This document shows positions 26,275-33,799 of a stretch of 64,000 bases of DNA, one piece after another. The position numbers were made by a program, and so were the translations under genes. The DNA comes from JAVJUS01 sp040220455. GTDB lineage: Bacteria; Pseudomonadota; Alphaproteobacteria; DSM-16000; Inquilinaceae. Every line of letters starts with the position of its first letter. The stretch's first letter is position 1. Where the stretch lies: contig JAVJUS010000142.1 in the NCBI GenBank assembly GCA_040220455.1, positions 62,001 to 126,000 of the forward strand, written 5' to 3'. The notes beneath the pieces are model-generated. The model saw nothing but the letters and a program-made list of their open reading frames with translations, was not told the DNA's origin and made no database searches.

Positions 26275-26789
26275 GAGCCCGCCCGGCCCTCCGGGGCGTC
26301 GCCATCCTTCAGCAGGGCGTCGAGGCGGCGCCGCTCGGCCTCGTCGAGGGGCGGCGGCGCGAGGCTCGCCTTGAGCCGGCGCCGCGCCATCATCATGACC
26401 GCGCCGGCGGCGACAACGAGCACGAAGACCGGCCCGAACCAGAGCAGCAGCGTCGTCGTCTTCATCGGCGGGCGCAGCAGCACATAGTCGCCGTACCGGT
26501 CGGTGACGAAGGCCATGACCTCGTCGTTCGTGTCGCCGGCCAGCAGCCGCTCGCGCACCAGGACGCGCAGGTCCCGGGCGAGCGGGGCGTTGGAATCGTC
26601 GATCGACTGGTTCTGGCAGACCAGGCAGCGCAGCTCGGCCGAGAGCTCGCGCGCGCGCTCCTCCAGGGCCGGGTCGGCCAGCCGCTCCTCCGGCTCGACC
26701 GCCAGGGCGGCGCCGGGCGGGGCGGCGACCAGCGGGCCGGCGGCGAGGGCGAGGACCAGCAGCGCTCGGGCGAGGGCGGGACGGGTCAC
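26271..26789 (-). CDS. ccmH: Cytochrome c maturation protein CcmH/CycL
   Basis: Thiol-redox component that reduces the apocytochrome CXXCH cysteines. 172 residues. Seen: an N-terminal signal/anchor (LARALLVLALAAGPLVAAPP), the redox motif LRCLVCQNQSIDDSNAPLA (LVCQNQS near residues 55-61), the conserved DEVMAFVTDRYGDYVLLRPP, and a C-terminal membrane helix (LLLWFGPVFVLVVAAGAVMM). The start is a GTG at 26789 that overlaps the ccmG stop as GTGA. Tail overlaps ccmI. The motif and the translational coupling on both sides make the assignment firm. Confidence 0.93.
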   Translation of the reverse strand: MTRPALARALLVLALAAGPLVAAPPGAALAVEPEERLADPALEERARELSAELRCLVCQNQSIDDSNAPLARDLRVLVRERLLAGDTNDEVMAFVTDRYGDYVLLRPPMKTTTLLLWFGPVFVLVVAAGAVMMMARRRLKASLAPPPLDEAERRRLDALLKDGDAPEGRAGS

Positions 26790-27403
26790 GAGCGAAGCTC
26801 CTCCACCAGCGGCAGGATCGTGTCCTCGACGATCTCCGGCGTCAGCGGGCCGGGATGGCGGAAGCGGATGCGGCCCTCGGCGTCGACGACGAAGGTCTCC
26901 GGCACGCCGTAGACGCCCCAGTCGATGCCGACGCGCCCCTCCCGGTCCATGCCGATCCGGGTGAAGGGGTTGCCGTGGCGCTCCAGCCAGGCGATCGCGT
27001 CGCCGGGGGCGTCCTTGTAGTTGATGGCGTAGACGGGCACGGCCTCCTGCTCGGCCAGCCGCGTGATCAGCGGATGCTCGGCGAGGCAGGGCACGCACCA
27101 GCTCGCGAAGACGTTGACCAGCGCCGGCTCGCCGCCCAGGTCGGCGGCCGCGAAGCCGTCGTCGCGGCCCGGCAGGGGCGGCAGGGCGAACTCGGGCGCC
27201 GGCTTGTCGATCAGGGCCGAGGGCAGGCGGCTGGGGTCGTCGCCGGTCATCAGCGGCACGGCCATCCAGCCGGCGATCACGGCGAAGATCACCAGCGGCG
27301 CGGCGAACAGCGCCCGCCGCAGGCCGCGGCCGGCCGGCGAGCCCGGATCGCCGCCGGCGGCGTCGGGGCTGCGGTCGGCGGCCGTGGTCTCTTCGCTCGA
27401 CAT
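26786..27403 (-). CDS. ccmG: Thiol:disulfide interchange protein CcmG/DsbE
   Basis: Periplasmic membrane-anchored thioredoxin that keeps the apocytochrome haem-binding cysteines reduced. 205 residues. Seen: a single N-terminal membrane anchor (ALFAAPLVIFAVIAGWMAVP near 30-50), the DsbE lead-in IDKPAPEFALPPLPGRDDG, the active site FASWCVPCLAEHP, and GVYGVPETFVVDAEGRI with the cis-proline loop. The stop overlaps the ccmH GTG. 13 bp separate it from ccmF upstream. Confidence 0.95.
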   Translation of the reverse strand: MSSEETTAADRSPDAAGGDPGSPAGRGLRRALFAAPLVIFAVIAGWMAVPLMTGDDPSRLPSALIDKPAPEFALPPLPGRDDGFAAADLGGEPALVNVFASWCVPCLAEHPLITRLAEQEAVPVYAINYKDAPGDAIAWLERHGNPFTRIGMDREGRVGIDWGVYGVPETFVVDAEGRIRFRHPGPLTPEIVEDTILPLVEELRS

Positions 27404-27416
27404 GGCGCGGCGGGCC

Positions 27417-29408
27417 CTATTCGGCGGGTTGGGCGGCCGGCGGCGCGGCCGGGCGGCTGCGGCGCACCGGGGCGCCGACGCGCAGGCGCCGGTCGGACAG
27501 GCTGAACAGGCCGCCCAGCACCATGATCGCCGGCCCGATCCAGATCCACGGTACCAGCGGATGGTGGTAGAGACGCACCGACCAGGAGCCGTCGCCCTTC
27601 GCCTCGCCCAGCGCGGCGTAGAGATCGGCGGCCAGCGTCGTGCGGATCGCGGCCTCCGTCGTCGGCATGCCGGCGACCGGGTAGAACCGCTTCTCGGGCA
27701 GAAGCACGGTCACCGCCTCGCCGTCGCGCGTGACCGACAGGCGGCCGCGCTCGGCGACGTAGTTCGGGCCCTCGATGCCCTCGACCCCCTCGAAGGTCAC
27801 GTCGTAGCCGGCGATGGCGACCGTGTCGCCCGGCCGGACGAGGTCGATCCGCTCCTCGATCCAGGCGGTCGCGCCGACCATGCCGGCGATGGCGACGCCG
27901 ACGCCCGCATGGGCCAGCACCTGCCCCCAGGCGGCGCCGGGCAGGCCCTTGGCGCGCTCCCAGCTCGTCCGGGCCGGGGCACGGAACAGGCGCAAGCGCT
28001 CGGCCAGATCGCTCAGCGCGCCGAAGAACGCCCAGGCGGCGAGCGCGACGCCCAGCAGCGCCAGCACCGGCCGGAAGCCGGCCAGCCAGATCGCGAACAG
28101 AACAGCCACGGCGGTCAGCAGGCCGGCGACGCGCAGGCGGGACAGCGCGCCCGGAAGGTCGCCGCGCTTCCAGCCCATCATCGGGCCGATCGCCATGACC
28201 GCGACCAGCGGCACCATCAGCGGCACGAAGGTGGCGTTGAAGTAGGGCGGGCCGACGGAAACCTTCTCGCCCATCGCGGCGTCGAGGAACAGCGGGTAGA
28301 GCGTGCCCAGGAAGACCGTCACCGCCGCCGTGGTCAGCAGCAGGTTGTTGAGCACGAGCGAGCCTTCGCGGCTGACCGGCGCGAACAGCCCGCCGCCCTT
28401 GAGCGTCGGCGCCCGCCAGGCGAAGAGCGCAAGCGAGCCGCCCAGCGCGATCACCAGCAGGCCCAGGATGAAGACCCCGCGCTCGGGATCGACCGCGAAG
28501 GCGTGGACCGAGGTCAGCACGCCCGAGCGCACCAGGAAGGTGCCCAGCAGGCTGAGCCCGAAGGTCACGATGGCGAGCAGGATCGTCCAGCTCTTCAGCG
28601 TGTCGCGCTTCTCCACGACGATCGCGGAATGCAGCAGCGCCGTGCCGGTCAGCCAGGGCATGAAGCTCGCGTTCTCGACCGGGTCCCAGAACCACCAGCC
28701 GCCCCAGCCGAGCTCGTAATAGGCCCACCAGCTGCCCAGCGCGATGCCCAGCGTCAGCCCGCACCACGCCGCCAGCGTCCAGGGCCGGACCCAGCGCGCC
28801 CAGGCCGCGTCGACCCGCCCCTCGATCAGCGCGGCGACGGCGAAGGAGAACGCCATCGAGAACCCGACATAGCCGAAATAGAGCAAGGGCGGATGGAAGG
28901 CGAGGCCCGGGTCCTGCAGCAGCGGGTTCAGGTCATCGCCGTCGAGCGGGGCCGGCGTGACGCGCAGGAACGGGTTCGAGGTCAGCAGGATGAAGGCCAG
29001 GAAGCCCAGCCCGATCATACCCTGCACCGAGAGCACGCGCGCCTTCAGGGTTGCCGGGAGCTGACGGCCGAAGCCGGCGACCAGGGCGCCGAACAGGGCC
29101 AGCATGAGGACCCACAGGACCATCGAGCCCTCGTGGTTCCCCCAGACGCCGGAGACCTTGTAGATCCATGGCTTCGCCGAATGGCTGTTCTGGACGACGT
29201 TGAGGACCGTGAAGTCGCTGAGCAGGTAGGACCGGGTCAGCGCCATGAAGGCGAAGGCGATCAGGGCGAGCTGGAGATAGGCCGCGGGCTTGGCCGAGGC
29301 CATCCAGCCGGCGTCGCCGCGCGCCGCGCCGATCATCGGCACGCTCGACTGGAAGGCGGCGACGAGCAGCGCCAGGATCAGCGCGAAGTGGCCGAGCTCC
29401 GGGATCAT
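27417..29408 (-). CDS. ccmF: Cytochrome c haem lyase subunit CcmF
   Basis: Large inner-membrane subunit of the haem ligase that joins haem from CcmE to apocytochrome c. 663 residues with about fifteen hydrophobic helices, the normal CcmF size. Seen: KVSGVWGNHEGSMVLWVLML near residue 90, the haem-handling tryptophan-rich segment ELGWGGWWFWDPVENASFMP near 225-245, and conserved TRDGEAVTVLLPEKRFYPVA in the large periplasmic loop. The ATG at 29408 overlaps the ccmE stop as ATGA, which fixes the start; the frame is open further upstream without homology. Confidence 0.96.
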   Translation of the reverse strand: MIPELGHFALILALLVAAFQSSVPMIGAARGDAGWMASAKPAAYLQLALIAFAFMALTRSYLLSDFTVLNVVQNSHSAKPWIYKVSGVWGNHEGSMVLWVLMLALFGALVAGFGRQLPATLKARVLSVQGMIGLGFLAFILLTSNPFLRVTPAPLDGDDLNPLLQDPGLAFHPPLLYFGYVGFSMAFSFAVAALIEGRVDAAWARWVRPWTLAAWCGLTLGIALGSWWAYYELGWGGWWFWDPVENASFMPWLTGTALLHSAIVVEKRDTLKSWTILLAIVTFGLSLLGTFLVRSGVLTSVHAFAVDPERGVFILGLLVIALGGSLALFAWRAPTLKGGGLFAPVSREGSLVLNNLLLTTAAVTVFLGTLYPLFLDAAMGEKVSVGPPYFNATFVPLMVPLVAVMAIGPMMGWKRGDLPGALSRLRVAGLLTAVAVLFAIWLAGFRPVLALLGVALAAWAFFGALSDLAERLRLFRAPARTSWERAKGLPGAAWGQVLAHAGVGVAIAGMVGATAWIEERIDLVRPGDTVAIAGYDVTFEGVEGIEGPNYVAERGRLSVTRDGEAVTVLLPEKRFYPVAGMPTTEAAIRTTLAADLYAALGEAKGDGSWSVRLYHHPLVPWIWIGPAIMVLGGLFSLSDRRLRVGAPVRRSRPAAPPAAQPAE

Positions 29409-29908
29409 GGCCGGGCCTCCGGCTCGGCGGCGTCGACCATGTCCGTGCCCTCGGCCGCCAGGCTGTCTGCGGCGTTCTCGCGCCATTCGCCGGCCTGCTT
29501 GAGCGCCTCGGCGACCTCCGGCGGCATGTAGTTCTCGTCGTGCTTGGCCAGCACCTCGTCGGCGCGGAACCGGCCGTCGCCGCCCAGCGTGCCCTGCACC
29601 ACGACGCCCTGACCCTCCCGGAACAGGTCCGGCAGCAGCCCGGCATAGACGACCGGGACCGAGCGCGCCGTGTCGGTCACCGTGAACTCCACCGTCAGGC
29701 CGTCTTCTTGGCGGGTGACCGAGCCCTCCTCGACAAGGCCGCCGAGGCGCAGCCGCTGATCGGCGTCGACCGGTCGGGCCTCCAGGTCGGAGGGGCTGTA
29801 GAAGAACAGCAGGTTGTCCTGGAAGGCGGTCAGGGCCAATGCGGTCGCCGAGCCGACGCCCAGCATGACCAGACCGACCAGATAGAGCCGCCGCTTCTTA
29901 CGCGTCAT
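29405..29908 (-). CDS. ccmE: Cytochrome c maturation haem chaperone CcmE
   Basis: Membrane-anchored periplasmic chaperone that binds haem covalently through a histidine and passes it to CcmF. 167 residues. Seen: the N-terminal anchor RRLYLVGLVMLGVGSATALA, the OB-fold core RPVDADQRLRLGGLVEEGSV, and the haem-binding LAKHDENYMPPEVAEAL with the attached histidine (near residue 127) and tyrosine. The first 11 bp overlap the 3' end of ccmD, an unusually long overlap for this pair. Confidence 0.96.
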   Translation of the reverse strand: MTRKKRRLYLVGLVMLGVGSATALALTAFQDNLLFFYSPSDLEARPVDADQRLRLGGLVEEGSVTRQEDGLTVEFTVTDTARSVPVVYAGLLPDLFREGQGVVVQGTLGGDGRFRADEVLAKHDENYMPPEVAEALKQAGEWRENAADSLAAEGTDMVDAAEPEARP

Positions 29909-30152
29909 CGAGCGCGTGCTCCCTGTTCGTCCCGGGCGGGTGCGGCGTGTCCGTCGCCTTGCCCGCCCCGGCGCCGCGCGAGCGGGCCCGGCGGCGCGGC
30001 GGGCGGGCGCGCTCCAGCTCGGCCACCAGCCGGCGCTGGGCCGCCAAGCGGCGCCAGGCGGCGAGGCCGAGCCCGACCAGCATCAGCGCGGCGACAGCGT
30101 AGGAGCCCCACACGAAGGGGGCGTAGCCGCCCATCTGGAAGAAGTCCCGCAT
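29898..30152 (-). CDS. ccmD: Haem exporter protein CcmD
   Basis: Small membrane protein that stabilises the CcmABC-CcmE complex and helps release haem-loaded CcmE. 84 residues, slightly longer than usual (about 50-70) because of an Arg/Pro-rich basic tail. Seen: MRDFFQMGGYAPFVWGSYAVAAL with the conserved G-x-Y-x-x-F/Y-V-W-x-S-Y pattern and one membrane helix. It overlaps ccmE by 11 bp. It is separated from ccmC by 201 bp, although these genes usually abut. Confidence 0.9.
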   Translation of the reverse strand: MRDFFQMGGYAPFVWGSYAVAALMLVGLGLAAWRRLAAQRRLVAELERARPPRRRARSRGAGAGKATDTPHPPGTNREHALDDA

Positions 30153-30245
30153 CGCCGTTCCGGCCGTCCGCGTTCCACTTGTTCCCGGGGCCTGGCAGCC
30201 CCGTCACCCGACCGGGCTCGTGTCCCGATCAGGCCCGTCGAATGT

Positions 30246-30263
30246 GGCGGTTTCGCAACCGCC
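30246..30263. other. Perfect short hairpin in the ccmC-ccmD gap
   Basis: GGCGGTT, loop TCGC, AACCGCC (30246-30263) lies in the 201-bp space between ccmC and ccmD. No T tract follows on the minus strand, so a Rho-independent terminator is not claimed; it may be an mRNA-processing or attenuation structure. Nothing else coding is seen between 30153 and 30353. Confidence 0.5.
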
Positions 30264-30353
30264 GCGGTAGGCCGAACCGCCGCGACGCGACGCCCGGCCG
30301 CATGCCGGCTCCGGGGCTTCGGCGGGGCCGGGCCGTGCCGCGCCCCGGGCGCC

Positions 30354-31073
30354 TCACCCGGCCGCGCGGGCCAGGCGCAGCACCTGGACGCGCCGGGCGA
30401 GCAGCTCCGCCCGGGTCCGGATCAGCGCGAGCACGACGAAATAGGCCGTGAACGCCGCCGCCATGACCAGGAGCGGCACCAGCATGGACGGATCCAGCGC
30501 CGGCGCGTCGAGCCGGCTGACCGAGGCCGGCTGGTGCAGCGTGTTCCACCACTCCACCGACCACTTGATGATCGGCAGGTTCACCGAGCCGACCAGGACC
30601 AGAATGCTGCCGGCCCGCAGCCCGCGGCCCTGGTCGTCGAACGCGTTGACCAGCGCCATGTACCCCAGATAGAGGAACAAAAGAATCAGAACGCTCGTCA
30701 AGCGTGCGTCCCAGACCCACCATGTCCCCCACATCGGCTTGCCCCACAGGCTGCCCGTGATCAGGCACAGCGCGGTGAAGCCGGCGCCCACCGGCGCCAC
30801 GGCCTTGGTGTAGAGCTCCGCCAGCGGATGGCGCCAGATCAGCGCGACCGCCGAGGCCACGGCCATGGTCGCGTAGGCGAAGAGCGCCAGCCACGCCGCC
30901 GGCACGTGGATGTACATGATCCGGACCGTCGAGCCCTGCTGGTAGTCCTCCGGCGAGGCGACCAGCGCCAGCCACAGCCCGACCGCGAACAGGCCGACCG
31001 TCGCCGCGACGGCCCAGGGCTGGACCGTGTCGGCGAGCTTCAGGAACCGGGTCGGGTTGGCGAACCTGTGCAT
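30354..31073 (-). CDS. ccmC: Haem exporter/handling protein CcmC
   Basis: Six-helix membrane protein that loads haem onto CcmE with CcmAB and CcmD. 239 residues. Seen: the haem-binding tryptophan-rich loop GTWWVWDARLTSVLILLFLY near residue 118, conserved histidines in MYIHVPAAWLALF and WWNTLHQPAS, and the PIIKWSVEWWNTLHQP segment. The ATG at 31073 (MHRFANPTRFLKLAD) is the usual CcmC start. Immediately upstream on the same strand, where ccmB would normally be, lies a toxin-antitoxin pair. Confidence 0.95.
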   Translation of the reverse strand: MHRFANPTRFLKLADTVQPWAVAATVGLFAVGLWLALVASPEDYQQGSTVRIMYIHVPAAWLALFAYATMAVASAVALIWRHPLAELYTKAVAPVGAGFTALCLITGSLWGKPMWGTWWVWDARLTSVLILLFLYLGYMALVNAFDDQGRGLRAGSILVLVGSVNLPIIKWSVEWWNTLHQPASVSRLDAPALDPSMLVPLLVMAAAFTAYFVVLALIRTRAELLARRVQVLRLARAAG

Positions 31074-31125
31074 GAGCGCAAGATAGGCGATGCGGCGCGG
31101 CGGGGGAAGACGGAGCGGGGCGCGG

Positions 31126-31512
31126 TCAGGAAAGCGCCTCCAGCCCCTTCCGGTCGAGGAGGTCGAGAAGCCTGACCGCCGGGCCCGAGGGCCGCTTCGT
31201 GCCGGCTTCCCATTGCGCGACCGTCGACTTGCCGACATTGAGATAGGCGGCAAAGACCGGCTGCGACAGATTCAGCCTCCGCCGCAGGGACCGTATCCGC
31301 GATGCGTCGAAGCCGGACAGCGGCTCGAGGCACGCGGCGTCGAAGACCCGCATCGTGGTCTTGTCCGCGAGTCCCGCGGCGTGCAGATCCGCGATCGTCT
31401 GGTGGGCGGCGGCCAGCGCATCGGATCGGTAGCCTCGCTTGCGGCCGACGGGCGCTTCGCCTTCCGGCGTCCTCACGCTGTCGTCCGGCGCCGCCCGCCG
31501 CCTCGTCGCCAT
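31126..31512 (-). CDS. HigA-type antitoxin with XRE helix-turn-helix
   Basis: 128 residues. The C-terminal half is an XRE-type HTH: IRSLRRRLNLSQPVFAAYLN followed by VGKSTVAQWEAGTKRPSGPA, as in NadS/HigA antitoxins, which bind their own promoter and neutralise the toxin. The N-terminus is basic and includes DLHAAGLADKTTMRVFDAACL, which matches the antitoxin lead-in of this group. The start overlaps the toxin stop as TGATG, so translation is coupled. Codon use is less GC-rich than in the flanking ccm genes. Confidence 0.85.
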   Translation of the reverse strand: MATRRRAAPDDSVRTPEGEAPVGRKRGYRSDALAAAHQTIADLHAAGLADKTTMRVFDAACLEPLSGFDASRIRSLRRRLNLSQPVFAAYLNVGKSTVAQWEAGTKRPSGPAVRLLDLLDRKGLEALS

Positions 31513-31892
31513 CAGGTCCTCTCCGTCATTCCGACATACCGCAAGGCACCGGCCTTTGCGGCCTGCGCCAGCGCGACCTCGTCGTATCCCAGTAGAACGC
31601 CCGCGAGGTCACGATACGTACGCGTCTCGTCACCGGACAGCGAGGCCTTCGAAGACTTTTCGAACCCGTAGACGAAGATCGCGATCTCTCCCTGTCGCAC
31701 GGCCACGATCGTACGATACCCCGACGATCTTCCACGCCCGGCCTTCGCCACACGCTTCTTGACCAAGCCGCCGCCGAGTTCGGCATCGACGAGACCGGCA
31801 TCGATCTCGGCGACGGCCGCCAGCAATCGGTCCGCCGAGAGTCCCTGACGTCGCGCAAAGCGACCGAACCAACGCGTCGCGTAGACCCGCAT
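31512..31892 (-). CDS. RelE/HigB-type toxin (DUF1044-like)
   Basis: 126 residues. Starts MRVYATRWFGRFARRQGLSA and carries the family core GLVKKRVAKAGRGRSSGYRT then IAIFVYGFEKSSKA. This is the pattern of HigB2-like ribosome-dependent mRNA interferases whose antitoxin follows in the same operon. The gene precedes its antitoxin, the order known as higBA. It begins 51 bp after the ccmB stop, so it either has its own promoter in that short space or is read from the ccm promoter. Toxicity is inferred from the family. Confidence 0.85.
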   Translation of the reverse strand: MRVYATRWFGRFARRQGLSADRLLAAVAEIDAGLVDAELGGGLVKKRVAKAGRGRSSGYRTIVAVRQGEIAIFVYGFEKSSKASLSGDETRTYRDLAGVLLGYDEVALAQAAKAGALRYVGMTERT

Positions 31893-31943
31893 CGACGACT
31901 ATCGCTTTCCGTATCACCGAGTGCAATAGGGACGCTCGCCACC

Positions 31944-32609
31944 TCACTCCAGCGCCTGGCGGATCGCCGCAGCGGCGGCGATCGGGCCGATGGGCAGGGC
32001 CAGCGCCAGCACCGCGCCCAGGCGCGCCAGATGCGGGCCGACCGGCAGGTCGAGCACCGCGGCTTCGATGGCGCCGACGGCGAAGATCAGCACCGGCACG
32101 AAGAGCGGCAGGATCAGCAGCGCCACCAGCACCCCGCCGCGCCGCGCGCCCAGCGTCAGCGCCGCGCCGACGGCACCGATCAGGCTGAGCGCCGGGGTGC
32201 CGATGGCGAGCGAGGCGATCAGCGCGCCGTAGCCGGCCTCCGGCAGCCCCAGCATGACGGCAAGCACCGGCGCGGCCAGGATCAGCGGCACGCCGGTGAC
32301 GAGCCAGTGGGCCGCCACCTTGGCCGTGACCACCGCCTCCAGCGGCAGCGGGCCGAGCGCCAGCAGGTCGAGCGTGCCGTCCTCGTGGTCGTTGGCGAAC
32401 AGCCGCTCGAGGGACAGCAGCGCGGCCAGCAGCGCGGCGACCCAGATCACGCCCGCGGCGATTCGCGCCAGGATCTGCGGCTCCGGCCCGACGCCGAACG
32501 GGAACATCAGCACGGTGATGACGAAGAACATCAGCGCCACCACCGCGTCGGTGCCGGCGCGAAGCGACAGCCGCAGGTCGCGGCCGACCAGGCCCAGGAA
32601 CCGCCTCAC
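31944..32609 (-). CDS. ccmB: Haem exporter protein CcmB
   Basis: Membrane subunit of the CcmAB ATPase that drives release of haem-CcmE. 221 residues, exactly the common length, with six hydrophobic helices. Seen: RDLRLSLRAGTDAVVALMFF near the start, LLSLERLFANDHEDGTLDLL near residue 65 (a CcmB hallmark) and TPALSLIGAVGAALTLGARR. The GTG at 32609 overlaps the ccmA stop as GTGA. It is followed downstream by the inserted toxin-antitoxin genes instead of ccmC. Confidence 0.94.
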   Translation of the reverse strand: MRRFLGLVGRDLRLSLRAGTDAVVALMFFVITVLMFPFGVGPEPQILARIAAGVIWVAALLAALLSLERLFANDHEDGTLDLLALGPLPLEAVVTAKVAAHWLVTGVPLILAAPVLAVMLGLPEAGYGALIASLAIGTPALSLIGAVGAALTLGARRGGVLVALLILPLFVPVLIFAVGAIEAAVLDLPVGPHLARLGAVLALALPIGPIAAAAAIRQALE

Positions 32610-33316
32610 CGTGTCGCCTCCGCCGCGTCGTCGGCGGGCTCGGCGTCCCACTCGGTGTAGGGATCGAAGAGGTCGGGCGCGGCATCCGGCGGCAGGGCGA
32701 AGTCCGCCAGGTCCAGGGCCTCCGCCCCGGGCAGGGCAATGGGTGCGTGGGTCGCCAGCGCGACCCGGCCGCCGCCCTCCCGGTGGCGCGCGATGATCGC
32801 CTCCAGCCGGCGCCGGCCATCGGTGTCGAGCCCGACCGAGGGCTCGTCGAGCAGCCACACCGGGGCCGGCGCAGCGAGCAGCCGGGCGAGCGCCAGCCGG
32901 CGCTTCTGCCCGGCTGAGAGGTAGCGGCCCGGCATGTCGCCCAGCCCGCCCAGCCCGACCGCCTCCAGCGCCGAGTCGGACCGCGCCCGGGCCTGCCCCG
33001 GATCGGCCTGGGCGGCCCAGAAAAGCAGGTTGTCGAGGGCGGAGAGCACCGGCTTCACCGCCTCGGCATGGCCGGCATAGGCGACCCGGGCGCGATGCGC
33101 CTCGGGATCCGCGTCGACCGGCGTGCCGTCCCAGGCCAGCGCGCCGGCGAAGGGCGGGATCAGCCCGGCCATCAGGCGCAGCAGGCTCGACTTCCCCGCC
33201 CCGTTGGGACCGGTCAGCACGAGCGCGCCGCCCGGCGGCAGCGTGAAGGACAGTTCCTCGAAGACCAGCCGCGCCCCGCGCAGGCAGGCCAGCCCGGTGC
33301 CGGTGAAGTCGCTCAT
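32606..33316 (-). CDS. ccmA: Haem exporter ATP-binding protein CcmA
   Basis: ABC ATPase partner of CcmB. 236 residues. Seen: Walker A LTGPNGAGKSSLLRLMAGL near residue 34, the Q-loop region with YAGHAEAVKP (typical of CcmA), the signature YLSAGQKRRLALARLL, and Walker B PVWLLDEPSVGLD. A short Asp/Pro-rich tail follows the core. It is the first gene of the minus-strand ccm cluster; the promoter should lie in the 33317-33467 gap, where no gene is seen. Confidence 0.95.
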   Translation of the reverse strand: MSDFTGTGLACLRGARLVFEELSFTLPPGGALVLTGPNGAGKSSLLRLMAGLIPPFAGALAWDGTPVDADPEAHRARVAYAGHAEAVKPVLSALDNLLFWAAQADPGQARARSDSALEAVGLGGLGDMPGRYLSAGQKRRLALARLLAAPAPVWLLDEPSVGLDTDGRRRLEAIIARHREGGGRVALATHAPIALPGAEALDLADFALPPDAAPDLFDPYTEWDAEPADDAAEATR

Positions 33317-33431
33317 GTGCGCGGCCGGCGTTCCGGCCCAATCGCGGCGCGCGACGACACGGAGCGTGTCGGGGAGCCTCGGGGGCCAAGCGGGAGGCGG
33401 ATGCGCGGCATGGCCGCGCCTATACCATGAC

Positions 33432-33460
33432 CCCGCCGGTTCGCGGAAGCGACCGGCGGG
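33432..33460. terminator. Stem-loop after the 43-codon gene
   Basis: CCCGCCGGT (33432-33440) pairs perfectly with ACCGGCGGG (33452-33460), with an inner CGC/GCG pair. It begins 7 bp beyond the stop of the small minus-strand gene and before ccmA. No clear T run follows, so it is only a candidate terminator. Confidence 0.45.
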
Positions 33461-33467
33461 CCCGCTG

Positions 33468-33599
33468 TCAGAGACCCAGGCGCAGGGCCCGGGCGACGGT
33501 CTCGATCACGGGCTCGGTGGCGAGCATGGCGCCGACGGTCAGCAGGATCACGGCGGCGAGGGTCGCCAGCGCGGTATCGATGAACGAGCGGTCCTTCAT
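33468..33599 (-). CDS. Small 43-residue membrane protein
   Basis: Reads MKDRSFIDTALATLAAVILL then a hydrophobic stretch to about residue 30 and ends VARALRLGL. There is one membrane helix with a charged head and a basic tail. The ATG at 33599 is preceded on the minus strand by GGAGCC, a weak ribosome site. A good hairpin lies just downstream. The clean charge-hydrophobic-basic layout supports a real gene; function unknown. It could belong to the same transcript as ccmA, 151 bp downstream. Confidence 0.5.
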   Translation of the reverse strand: MKDRSFIDTALATLAAVILLTVGAMLATEPVIETVARALRLGL

Positions 33600-33799
33600 G
33601 GCTCCGGCCTCCGGCATGGCGCCCCGGGCCGGCGGATCGTGCCGGGCGTGGGGACGGGGCGCCGCACGCGATCGTGGGCCGGGAGGCTAGCCCCGATCCC
33701 TTAACGAATCCGTGACGGCCGTCACCCTCGGCGGGGAAGTCCGGCGATCGCCGCGCCCTTGTCTGGCCAAGCGCCCGCCGGTCCGCTAAACCCGGCGCC

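Noticed and set aside
27063..29531. Long plus-strand frame antisense to ccmF/ccmG
   Set aside because: Composition is Arg/Gln/Asp-rich with no motifs, while the minus strand has intact CcmF and CcmG.
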